From Bacteroides sp. CAG:1060_57_27 (lineage in GTDB: Bacteria; Bacteroidota; Bacteroidia; Bacteroidales; UBA932): DNA of 64,000 nt. Position 1 is the stretch's first letter. Each line of letters begins with the position of its first letter. The stretch is from contig MNQT01000023.1 in NCBI GenBank assembly GCA_001915575.1, positions 124,001-188,000 of the forward strand, given 5' to 3'. The notes below the pieces were generated by a model, which worked only from the letters and a program-made list of their open reading frames with translations, made no database searches and was not told the DNA's origin. The translations under genes and the position numbers were made by a program. Shown here in pieces: positions 17,998-26,401 of this stretch.

Positions 17998-19779
17998 ATG
18001 AGAAAAGTTATTCTTCTTTCCAGCATCGCCGCATTGTCATTTGCGGCAGCGTGCCAGAAAGCGGTTCCGCCGGAGACGGAACTGCTTCCACAGACCGAAT
18101 CTGTCTCGGCAACCGCCGAAGGCGGAGACTATTCCATCATCTACACACTCAGCAACCCCTCAGGTGACGCTGAGGTAAAGGCTTTGTCAGAAGAGGAATG
18201 GATCAATGGTTTCGACTGCTCAACCGGCGGGACAGTCAAGTTCCATGTCGATCCCAACAGCTCCACCGACGCCCGCGAGGGCAGCGTGCGTGTGGAATAC
18301 GGAGATCTGAATTTCAGCGTACCCGTTAAACAGGCAGGCCTCGAGGCTCCCGAATATGACATGGACACTCCCTGCAGCGTATTCCTTTCCACCTACTTCG
18401 GAGACGCCTACGAGACCTACACGCATTTCCTGATGATGGCCGACAGCGAGCTTGGAACGGCAGGCACCTACAATCCTGAAGGAACATACTACATAATCTA
18501 CCTCACCAGATACATCGACGAGCAGACCGCCACCGCAGCCTTCAGCTCAGGCACATATACCGTCGACCCCGAAAGCAGCTATGAGGACTGGACCATATCC
18601 GCAAAGGACAGCTATGTTGTCAGCAAGAATACGAAATACACAATCAGTTCGGGCACGCTCGCAGTAAGCGGCGAAGGCATCGACAATTCCACTTTCGAGC
18701 TCACGCTGACCCTCGACGACGGCTCAGTCCACCACGCGGTATATGAAGGTCCCCAGTACGGCGAGGACTACAGCATCGACTGGATCACCGACGATGTCGA
18801 CATGACCGCGACCTATGCAACCGCCACCTACATAGACGGTGAGGGCGATACGGACTACGGCAACACTAACCTCAACATCACCCTGTACTCTTCGATTGGC
18901 GAAGGCGGCTGGGTCGAAGTACCCGGATATTCGCTTATCCTCGTGGGCAACGTCGACTTCGACGGGACTGGCCACATCGTTCCCGGAACCTATCCCATAT
19001 CTTCCGACGCCATGATTGAGGACGCCTTTGCCTCGGGTTATTGCGCGAGCTTCATGAACTCGCCCTTCCCCTCCGGGACGAACATCAGATATTTCTATGT
19101 CGACAACACCCAGCAGATGGTAGGGCTCGTGACCGAGGGCGAGGTGACCATCTCCGAGGACGGAGGCGACTATATCGTGGAATGCAATTTCGTAACCAGG
19201 GAGGGCGTGAATATCCACGCCTATTACAAGGGAGCACTAGACGTAATCGGAGCTCCCGGCACCAACCCTTTCACTCCCTACTACCTGACAGAAGACTACA
19301 GCTGCGAGTTCCCCCTCGAGACGGCCACGATGGTCAACGTCAACGGAATGTCCAGCAGCTGGGACTATGACGACGCCGTCACATGGACCTTCAACTTCTA
19401 CCAGTACGACGAGAACTACTCATACCACGGCGACCAGCTGTCGCTCAAGATAGTATGTCCTCTCGAATATACCGACGAGCCCAAGGAGGGAACCTACACG
19501 GTGGCGACATCCGAGACCAAGGGTCAGGCCGGCACTGTCGAGCCCGGTACTTTCGAACCTCCAGTAAAGGACAACTACAATAACCCCTCCTATTGGCCGA
19601 CCATGTTCAGGCATGAGGAGCACGGTGAAGTCACCTGCGGCGCGGCCGCAGCCGGCGGAACCATGACCCTGACAAAGAACGACGACGGCACCTGGAATGT
19701 CAGCTTCGACTTCACAGACCAGCAGCAGGAGCCCAGGCATTTCAGATTCGACTGGAGCGGAGCCATAGAAATCTTCTAA
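17998..19779 (+). CDS. BACON-domain surface lipoprotein of unknown function
   Basis: 593 residues from the ATG at 17998 (MRKVILLSS, lipobox FAAAC, Cys 19); an earlier in-frame ATG at 17980 would spoil the signal peptide. Residues of about 25-115 look like a BACON domain (SVSATAEGGDYSIIYTLSNP, EEEWINGF, REGSVRVEYGDLNFSVPVKQ), a carbohydrate- or mucin-associated beta-sandwich frequent in Bacteroidales. The rest is several beta-rich repeats with Asp/Tyr-rich strands that I do not recognise. It is monocistronic, ending in a strong terminator. Surface glycan binding is the likely general role. Confidence 0.75.
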   Translation: MRKVILLSSIAALSFAAACQKAVPPETELLPQTESVSATAEGGDYSIIYTLSNPSGDAEVKALSEEEWINGFDCSTGGTVKFHVDPNSSTDAREGSVRVEYGDLNFSVPVKQAGLEAPEYDMDTPCSVFLSTYFGDAYETYTHFLMMADSELGTAGTYNPEGTYYIIYLTRYIDEQTATAAFSSGTYTVDPESSYEDWTISAKDSYVVSKNTKYTISSGTLAVSGEGIDNSTFELTLTLDDGSVHHAVYEGPQYGEDYSIDWITDDVDMTATYATATYIDGEGDTDYGNTNLNITLYSSIGEGGWVEVPGYSLILVGNVDFDGTGHIVPGTYPISSDAMIEDAFASGYCASFMNSPFPSGTNIRYFYVDNTQQMVGLVTEGEVTISEDGGDYIVECNFVTREGVNIHAYYKGALDVIGAPGTNPFTPYYLTEDYSCEFPLETATMVNVNGMSSSWDYDDAVTWTFNFYQYDENYSYHGDQLSLKIVCPLEYTDEPKEGTYTVATSETKGQAGTVEPGTFEPPVKDNYNNPSYWPTMFRHEEHGEVTCGAAAAGGTMTLTKNDDGTWNVSFDFTDQQQEPRHFRFDWSGAIEIF

Positions 19780-19802
19780 TTCCAAGGGAAGTCTCAACCC
19801 CC

Positions 19803-19843
19803 AAGACAGGCATCGGTAGATATCCGGTGCCTGTCTTTTTTTT
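19803..19843 (+). terminator. Rho-independent terminator after the BACON lipoprotein
   Basis: AAGACAGGCATCGG and CCGGTGCCTGTCTT pair over 14 positions (one G-T pair) around a 7-nt loop and run into nine T residues. It is a textbook terminator. Confidence 0.85.
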
Positions 19844-19845
19844 CC

Positions 19846-19928
19846 GCCGTGCACAAGGGAAGCCATACTTTTCACATATGACGGTATCGTGGACAGTCCG
19901 TGGTATCCGGGCTTCCCTTGCGCACGGC
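19846..19928. repeat. 83-nt hairpin with 19-bp arms upstream of susC
   Basis: The arms GCCGTGCACAAGGGAAGCC (19846-19864) and its reverse complement (19910-19928) match at 18 of 19 positions. The 45-nt interior carries two GGTATC copies. It sits between a strong terminator and the susC-like gene, 122 nt before the ATG. No target-site duplication flanks it (TTTCC on one side, AACAA on the other). It may be a structured leader RNA or sRNA, or a short MITE-like element. Confidence 0.6.
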
Positions 19929-20050
19929 AACAATATAAGGCACATTGTCCACCTCCGATGCCAAAAATCCCCCCCGGCGAATTATCCACCCGTTTTAGGC
20001 ACGAACGAGAAACTTTGTAAACGATTAATAACCACTAAAAACGTTCAAAG

Positions 20051-23000
20051 ATGAAAAAGTTGACCAAGCTTTTCTATTCCTTTGCCGCGTCTGTGTTCCT
20101 GTCGGTCCCGACAGGATTCGCCCAGGGCACCGCTGCGGTAAGCGGGACGGTCTCGGACACGCAAGGGCTTCCGGTAATCGGGGCAGGCGTCATGCTGAGC
20201 AGCGACAGTACCGTCGGAACCACCACAGACCTTGACGGAAACTACTCTATCTCCGTGCCTCCCGATGCCTCACTCACCTTCTCCTGCATCGGCTACAAGA
20301 CAGTCACGGTAGACATCGCCGGAAGGGCGAAGGTAGATGTCGTGATGGAAGAGGATTCGGAGTTCCTCGAAGAAACGGTCGTAATCGGCTATGGTGTCCA
20401 GAGAAAGAGCGATGTCACAGGAGCGATAGCCTCTGTGAAAGACTCCGACATCGCGAACAGGTCGGCAATCTCGGTGGCCCAGGCCCTTCAGGGAAAGGCT
20501 GCCGGCGTACAGATAGTAAATCCTTCGGGAGCCCCCGGCGCAACATCGTCCATACAGATCAGAGGCTACTCGTCCAACTCCAAGACGACTCCTCTGATGA
20601 TCGTAGACGGCTTGAAAGTCAGCGACATCAACTATCTCGACCCCGAGAGCATCGCTTCCATAGAAGTGCTCAAGGATGCCGCGTCGGCTGCGATATACGG
20701 AATAGAGGCCGGAAACGGCGTAATACTCATAACCACCAAGTCCGGTTCGAACTCACAGGGAAGGGTGTTCTACAACTTCCAGAATTCAATACAGTCAGTA
20801 GCGAAGATGCCCGACCTTATGAATGCACGGGAATGGATGGACTATATGCTGCTTTCGGGAGCGAACCAGGACATGAGCGAGTTCGACTATGACGGCGTCA
20901 CAGACACCTACTGGCCCGGATTGATGTTCGAGAAAGGCTATATACGCCGTCATACCGTGGGCGCTTCGGCGGGCAACGACAGAGGCAACCTGTATGTATC
21001 GCTGTCATATACCGACAACAACGGTATCATCGCCGGCGACAAGGACGTGTTCAACAGGCTTACCGGACAGATCAACGCCGAATACAAGATCAACAACTGG
21101 CTCACCATCGGGACGAACAACTCTCTAAGCCGCACGAAGTCGAGTTCGGTATCGGAAAGCAGCGGAGCCAACACCAGCCTGCTGGGAGCCATCCTGACAT
21201 ACGACCCCATAACTCCCTGGACATACACCGACGAGACCCTTCCCGACAGGGTGCGCCTGTGGCTCGACCAGGGACACCAGCTACCTACCGACGCGAACGG
21301 GAACATCTACGGCACATCCATATTCAGCGGCAACAGCCTCATCTGGCATCCTGCCATAATGAGAGACAGGACGGATTCTTCTTCCGACAGTTTCTATCTC
21401 ATGGGAACGACCTACGCCAACTTCACCCCTATCAAGGGTCTCACGATAACCTCGCGCTTCGGATATTCCGCCGGCTTCAGGAATACGCACACCTACAACT
21501 ACGAACTCTACATCAATTCCGTGGCCAACCAGAACATGAGCATCAACGGCAGGTCGCAGAACAGCCTGTTCTACCAGTGGGAGAATTTCGCCAACTACAA
21601 TACGACAATCAAGAAGCACAGCATTTCGGCCATGGTCGGCATGTCCTTCCAGAAGAGCATGAGCGACTACGTATATGGAACCGCGAACCTCCTCGCCGAT
21701 GACGATCCCAACTTCAGATATCTGGAATATACCGAGAACTCGACGAGCATGGGACTCGGCGGAGTACCGTCCACAAGCGCCAACATGTCCTATTTCGGAC
21801 GTATCGGCTATTCATACGACGACCGCTACTTCTTCCAGGCGAACTTCAGGGCCGACGCATACGACACATCCAAGCTCGACGCCTCGAACCGCTGGGGATA
21901 TTTCCCTTCCGTCTCTGCCGGCTGGACGATAAGCAACGAACAGTTCATGCAGGACTTCAAGTCAACTATCGGCATGTCCTTCATGAAGTTCAGGGCGTCA
22001 TGGGGTATCAACGGAAATGTAAACGCGATGGGCAGCTACCAATATATGGATATACTCAGGTCCAGCATGGAGTACGGCTACGATTTCGGAGACAATGTCA
22101 TGGTTGCCGGAGTCGCTCCCTCAGGCGTGCTTCCGAACCCCGACATCAAATGGGAGACATCCCACCAGATAGACCTCGGTGTGGACATGAGGTTCTTCAA
22201 TGAAAGGCTGGCATTCTCGCTGGACTGGTACAACAAGAATACCCATGACCTCATCACAAGTACCACGGCACCTGCAAATACCGGCTCCACCAGGATGTAT
22301 ATCAACGCCGGAAAGGTGAACAACCACGGAACGGAGATAGAGTTATCATGGAAGGACAACATCGGCGATTTCGGCTACAGCGTGAGCGGAAACCTCGCGA
22401 CCGTGCACAACAAAGTACTCGAAGGCACCTCGGCAGACAGAGTCCAGGGAGAGAGGATATGGACATCCTACTACATGACCTATTTCGAGCAGGGCTATCC
22501 CCTCTGGTACCTCAGAGCCTTCATCATCGACGGCATCGACCAGGAGACCGGAGCTCCCATATACCGCGACACCAAGCCTGACGGCGTAATAAACGACGAC
22601 GACCGCGACTACGCCGGAAGCGGCATCCCTGATTTCACCTACGGTCTGACGCTTACCATGAACTACAAGAACTTCGACCTCATCGTATACGGCGCAGGCT
22701 CGCAGGGAGCGGAACTCCTCTACTCGCTCAACCGAGGCGACTTCGCACAGCAGAACACTCTGCGCGAATTCTACTACGACGCATGGCAGAACCCTCAGTC
22801 GACAGGGTACAAATATCCCAAGCCTGACTACAGCGACACATACCTCATGGCATCAACCGCAAGGATTTTCGACGCGTCGTTCTTCAAGATCAAGCAGATC
22901 CAGCTCGGCTACACGATACCGGAAAGGCTGCTCAGCAAGATCAAGATAAGTTCGCTCCGCGCCTATGTGTCACTCGACGACTGGTTCACCTTTACCAAAT

Positions 23001-23119
23001 ACCCCGGTCTCGACCCCGAGACGAGCCATGCCGGAACAAGCGCGGCAGGTCTTGGAATCGACTACGGTTCCTACCCCATTCCGAGGAAACTTGTCTTCGG
23101 TGTCAATGTATCATTCTAA
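20051..23119 (+). CDS. SusC/RagA-family TonB-linked outer membrane protein
   Basis: 1022 residues. A signal peptide (to about 25) is followed by a CarboxypepD_reg-like domain (VSGTVSDTQGLPVIGAGVML, GTTTDLDGNYSIS, FSCIGYKT) and the SusC hallmark LEETVVIGYGVQRKSDVTGA (TonB-box region). The plug domain (ALQGKAAGVQIVNPSGAPGA, IQIRGYSS, IEVLKDAASAAIYG) and a long barrel ending in RKLVFGVNVSF complete it. It imports oligosaccharides with the SusD-like lid encoded 13 nt downstream. A weak -7-like AAACTTTG lies at 20010. No SusR, hybrid two-component or ECF-sigma/anti-sigma gene is adjacent, so regulation is unclear. Confidence 0.97.
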   Translation: MKKLTKLFYSFAASVFLSVPTGFAQGTAAVSGTVSDTQGLPVIGAGVMLSSDSTVGTTTDLDGNYSISVPPDASLTFSCIGYKTVTVDIAGRAKVDVVMEEDSEFLEETVVIGYGVQRKSDVTGAIASVKDSDIANRSAISVAQALQGKAAGVQIVNPSGAPGATSSIQIRGYSSNSKTTPLMIVDGLKVSDINYLDPESIASIEVLKDAASAAIYGIEAGNGVILITTKSGSNSQGRVFYNFQNSIQSVAKMPDLMNAREWMDYMLLSGANQDMSEFDYDGVTDTYWPGLMFEKGYIRRHTVGASAGNDRGNLYVSLSYTDNNGIIAGDKDVFNRLTGQINAEYKINNWLTIGTNNSLSRTKSSSVSESSGANTSLLGAILTYDPITPWTYTDETLPDRVRLWLDQGHQLPTDANGNIYGTSIFSGNSLIWHPAIMRDRTDSSSDSFYLMGTTYANFTPIKGLTITSRFGYSAGFRNTHTYNYELYINSVANQNMSINGRSQNSLFYQWENFANYNTTIKKHSISAMVGMSFQKSMSDYVYGTANLLADDDPNFRYLEYTENSTSMGLGGVPSTSANMSYFGRIGYSYDDRYFFQANFRADAYDTSKLDASNRWGYFPSVSAGWTISNEQFMQDFKSTIGMSFMKFRASWGINGNVNAMGSYQYMDILRSSMEYGYDFGDNVMVAGVAPSGVLPNPDIKWETSHQIDLGVDMRFFNERLAFSLDWYNKNTHDLITSTTAPANTGSTRMYINAGKVNNHGTEIELSWKDNIGDFGYSVSGNLATVHNKVLEGTSADRVQGERIWTSYYMTYFEQGYPLWYLRAFIIDGIDQETGAPIYRDTKPDGVINDDDRDYAGSGIPDFTYGLTLTMNYKNFDLIVYGAGSQGAELLYSLNRGDFAQQNTLREFYYDAWQNPQSTGYKYPKPDYSDTYLMASTARIFDASFFKIKQIQLGYTIPERLLSKIKISSLRAYVSLDDWFTFTKYPGLDPETSHAGTSAAGLGIDYGSYPIPRKLVFGVNVSF

Positions 23120-23132
23120 AACACAATCAATC

Positions 23133-24752
23133 ATGAAAAAGCGTAACATATTCATAGGCGCCATATTGTCTGCCGGCCTTCTCGTCTCCTGCCAGGGACA
23201 GCTGGACATACCCCAGAAAGGCGTGCTCGACATGGAGGAATACTATGCCACAGCCGGCCCGGCCGAAGCAGAGAGCCTGATTGCAAGAGTATACAGCATG
23301 TATCTCAGCGGCCCGCAGGGAGCGCAGGCCACGATATTCATAGACATCCTCTCCGACGACCTGTATGCCGGAGGCAACACCTTCACGGACAACTCGAACG
23401 ACTACCAGATGGCGAACAATCTCATCTGTACGTCGAGCGACTGGGCTTTCAAGAACGTATATACCGGACTCTACCAGGTAATCTACTACTGCAACCTCAT
23501 CATCGACAAGATACCCGAGACCACAGACGAGACGGTAAACAGGGTCAAGGCGGAGGCAAATTTCATGAGAAGCATCTGCCTGTTCCAGGCTATACGCTGG
23601 TGGTGGGATCCTCCCTTTGCCGACCACCTGTACACTGCCGAAGACAGATATGCGCCCAACGGCGATACTGACGAGATGATCGAGTGGATACTCGCCAATC
23701 TGGACGACGCGGCAAAGAAACTTCCCGCCATTAGCGCCAAGGGTGCCCAGCAGGAGTTCGGCGCCAGGGCTTCCAGGCATGCCGCCCTTGCATATTACGG
23801 AAAGGTTGCCGTCTGGTATGGCACCAGGACAAACGACAACGAGATGGTAGCAAGGGCGATAGAACCGCTCAAGGAGGTCATAAACTCCGGTCTGTACGGC
23901 CTCATAGACGATCCCTCGATGCTTGGACGCCCTGCAGCGGACTTCTGCGAGGAGTACATCTTCGAACATAACGCCACACCGGACGACGGATATCCTTCAT
24001 ACCAGACCGACAACAGGCATATCTGGAGGACGCCCCGTCCCGAGCACCTCAACCTTCCCGACCAGATCTATCCCATGGGCTGGGGATTCTGCGTGCCTAC
24101 GGGAGAGTTCGGACGCTTCCTCGAGGCCCACGAGGGAGGCATAGACAAGCCCCGCTTCAAGGCCAGCATCTGGACCTACGACCAGCTTATGGCCATGGAC
24201 TACACCCTCAGTTCAGGCCCGGGCGTATTCGCGGCAGGCATTCCCCACTGCGAGGGATATTTCAACGCCAAGACACTGCTCTACAGGGACGACATCATAG
24301 ACATGCCGGGCTGGTGGAAGTATTCCGAGTCCAACGTAGCCTACATGAGATATGCGGAAGTCCTCCTGCTGTATGCCGAAGCGCAGTTCCTCGCGAACAA
24401 CGATGCCGACGGTTCCGGACTTGCGGCGCTCAACGAAGTCCGCAGACGCGCCCGGATTCCCGAAGAAAGCGCACTGACCTACCAGATCATCAAGGATGAA
24501 CGCCGCGCGGAACTGTTCGCCGAGCAGGAAAGGTATTTCGACCTCGTCCGCTGGGGCGAGGCGTCAGAGGCCCTGAAAGACAAGGGCAAGACCTGGTACA
24601 CCTTCTACGGATACAAGGAGGGCACTACAGAATGGAACATAGTAAGCACGCCCGGAAACGGAAAGGGCTGGGACGACAAGTACCTGTACCTACCGTTCCC
24701 CTACGACCAGGTTGCAGCCAATCCCAACCTCGAGCAGCATGAGGGTTGGTGA
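23133..24752 (+). CDS. SusD/RagB-family nutrient-binding lipoprotein
   Basis: 539 residues from the ATG at 23133; the frame is open upstream but overlaps susC. The lipobox LLVSC gives Cys 20. TPR-like helices of the SusD fold are seen (VIYYCNLIIDKIPETTDET, AEANFMRSICLFQAIRWW, SRHAALAYYGKVAVW). The C-terminal SusD part carries NVAYMRYAEVLLLYAEAQFL, LNEVRRRARIP and ERRAELFAEQERYFDLVRWG, the standard RagB signature. It caps the SusC channel and binds the glycan at the cell surface. It sits between the susC-like gene and a GH43 gene that has its own -7 box. Confidence 0.97.
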   Translation: MKKRNIFIGAILSAGLLVSCQGQLDIPQKGVLDMEEYYATAGPAEAESLIARVYSMYLSGPQGAQATIFIDILSDDLYAGGNTFTDNSNDYQMANNLICTSSDWAFKNVYTGLYQVIYYCNLIIDKIPETTDETVNRVKAEANFMRSICLFQAIRWWWDPPFADHLYTAEDRYAPNGDTDEMIEWILANLDDAAKKLPAISAKGAQQEFGARASRHAALAYYGKVAVWYGTRTNDNEMVARAIEPLKEVINSGLYGLIDDPSMLGRPAADFCEEYIFEHNATPDDGYPSYQTDNRHIWRTPRPEHLNLPDQIYPMGWGFCVPTGEFGRFLEAHEGGIDKPRFKASIWTYDQLMAMDYTLSSGPGVFAAGIPHCEGYFNAKTLLYRDDIIDMPGWWKYSESNVAYMRYAEVLLLYAEAQFLANNDADGSGLAALNEVRRRARIPEESALTYQIIKDERRAELFAEQERYFDLVRWGEASEALKDKGKTWYTFYGYKEGTTEWNIVSTPGNGKGWDDKYLYLPFPYDQVAANPNLEQHEGW

Positions 24753-24759
24753 TAATTAG

Positions 24760-24767
24760 TATATTTG
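24760..24767 (+). promoter_or_regulatory. Promoter -7 box for the GH43 gene
   Basis: TATATTTG matches TAnnTTTG and lies 37 nt before the ATG at 24805, just after the susD stop. It suggests the enzyme gene can be transcribed separately from susCD. Confidence 0.5.
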
Positions 24768-24804
24768 CACATACACGGACATTAACTGATAAATACCGGA
24801 AATC

Positions 24805-26316
24805 ATGAACCACAGAACACTTATCTGCTCAGCGGCGGCCCTGCTCATCTGTGCCGCGCTGTCGGCGCAGAGCCAGCGCTACTGCAACCCCCTTCCGATG
24901 CCCATAGGACACGGCGGCAACGCCTCGGGTGACGTGACAGTCCTCGAAGACGGCGGGAAATACTACATGTACTGCACCGGCGGAGGCGCATGGGTCTCCG
25001 AAAATCTCGTTGACTGGGAGTTCCACGCCGTCAAGGGAGTGCCTGTAGCCCCCGACATCGCGAAATACAACGGGAGATACTATCTTTCGGGAAACACCGA
25101 CACCCTGTATGTATCCGACAGCCCCCTCGGGCCCTTCGAGAGCCTCGGCCCCTTCACCAACACCTATGAGCTGGAGGACGGCTGGAACGGTGGTTTCGAC
25201 ACCCAGATATTCGTCGACGACGACAACACACCCTATCTGTTCTGGCCCGGCAGGGGCATCAGCGGCATCTACGGCGTACGGCTCGATCCGGACAACCTCA
25301 CGCGCTTCATGCACAAGCCCGTACATCTGTTCGGATTCAACCCCATGCACGCATGGGAAAGGTACGGAGAGGCCAACGAATACCCGGGAGTGGCATGGAT
25401 AGAAGGCCCCTGGGTAATAAAGAGGAACGGCATCTACTATCTCGAGTATTCGGCTTCGGGAACCCAGTGGAAGAGCTATGCCGAAGGTTATTACACGGCC
25501 ACCTCGCCTCTCGGCCCCTATTCATACGCCCCCAACAATCCCCTGCTGCTCAAGACCGAGGGACTCGTTACGGGCACGGCACACGGCTCGATCGTCAAGG
25601 GCCCCGACGGAGAGCTGTACCAGTTCTACACGACCGTACTCTCGAATCCTCCCGGCGGACGCCGCATAGGCATGGACAAGGTGCGTTTCGACGATGACGG
25701 ACTGATGTATGTCACCGTCACCGACACGCCCCAGAAGGCTCCTCTGGCAAAAGAGGCCCTGAAGTCCATACCCGTCACAATCAACAAGATGAATGCGATG
25801 AACGCCCTTTCCGAGGCTTCGTCCGAGCAGAGAGGATTCCCGGCCGCATATGCCGTGGACGACTATAGCGGAACCCTGTGGCTTCCCGAGACGGACGACA
25901 GGCAGCCCTACCTGATGATAGAGCTCTCGCCGGCAACCCGCTTCGACGTAGTGCAGCTGTTCGAAGTCGACGGCATGCGCATACTTTTCGGCAACGGAGA
26001 AAGCCGCGGCTGGAGATCGGCAGGTGCCACCCTCCCCGTATACAGATACAGGCTCGAGGTATCCTCAGACGGCAAGGACTGGACTACCGTAGTCGACATG
26101 ACCCGTAACCGGATACCCAAGGACACGGTATACGACGACTTCGAGCCCACCGTCTGCCGCTTCGTGAAACTCACCGTAACGGACTGGCCCGAGGGGACGC
26201 CCCTGGGCATCATCGACTTCACGGTATTCGGAAGGCCCGCAGGACATCTTCCCGCTGCCGTGGCTACACCTACCTATTACGAGCTTCCGCCCGACAGGCC
26301 GGTAGCCGGAAGATAG
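24805..26316 (+). CDS. Glycoside hydrolase family 43-type enzyme with C-terminal discoidin-like domain
   Basis: 503 residues. A signal peptide (to about 22) is followed by a five-bladed propeller of GH43 type. The three expected acids are present: D43 (ASGDVTVL, base), D132 (GGFDTQIFVDDDNTPYLFW, modulator) and E200 (AWIEGPWV, acid). Residues of about 340-490 form a galactose-binding/F5-8 type C-like beta-sandwich (YAVDDYSGTLW, YLMIELSPATRFDVVQLF, VCRFVKLTVTDW), probably a carbohydrate-binding module. Family members act on arabinosyl, xylosyl or galactosyl linkages. Together with SusCD it makes a minimal utilisation locus; no signal suggests export beyond the periplasm or outer membrane. Confidence 0.88.
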   Translation: MNHRTLICSAAALLICAALSAQSQRYCNPLPMPIGHGGNASGDVTVLEDGGKYYMYCTGGGAWVSENLVDWEFHAVKGVPVAPDIAKYNGRYYLSGNTDTLYVSDSPLGPFESLGPFTNTYELEDGWNGGFDTQIFVDDDNTPYLFWPGRGISGIYGVRLDPDNLTRFMHKPVHLFGFNPMHAWERYGEANEYPGVAWIEGPWVIKRNGIYYLEYSASGTQWKSYAEGYYTATSPLGPYSYAPNNPLLLKTEGLVTGTAHGSIVKGPDGELYQFYTTVLSNPPGGRRIGMDKVRFDDDGLMYVTVTDTPQKAPLAKEALKSIPVTINKMNAMNALSEASSEQRGFPAAYAVDDYSGTLWLPETDDRQPYLMIELSPATRFDVVQLFEVDGMRILFGNGESRGWRSAGATLPVYRYRLEVSSDGKDWTTVVDMTRNRIPKDTVYDDFEPTVCRFVKLTVTDWPEGTPLGIIDFTVFGRPAGHLPAAVATPTYYELPPDRPVAGR

Positions 26317-26332
26317 GAGGCCTGAAACAACA

Positions 26333-26389
26333 GTGGCAGGCTCTGTCCCGTATTCCTGTCAACGACCACGGGAAGAGCCTGTCACTTTT
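26333..26389 (+). terminator. Terminator between the GH43 gene and infB
   Basis: GTGGCAGGCTCTGTCCCGT pairs with ACGGGAAGAGCCTGTCAC apart from two small internal mismatches, with a 16-nt loop, followed by TTTTATA. It separates the convergent GH43 and infB genes. Confidence 0.7.
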
Positions 26390-26401
26390 ATATAGTTACG
26401 G

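Noticed and set aside
19846..19928. Insertion sequence ends
   Set aside because: No transposase gene lies between or near the arms, and no flanking target duplication is visible.
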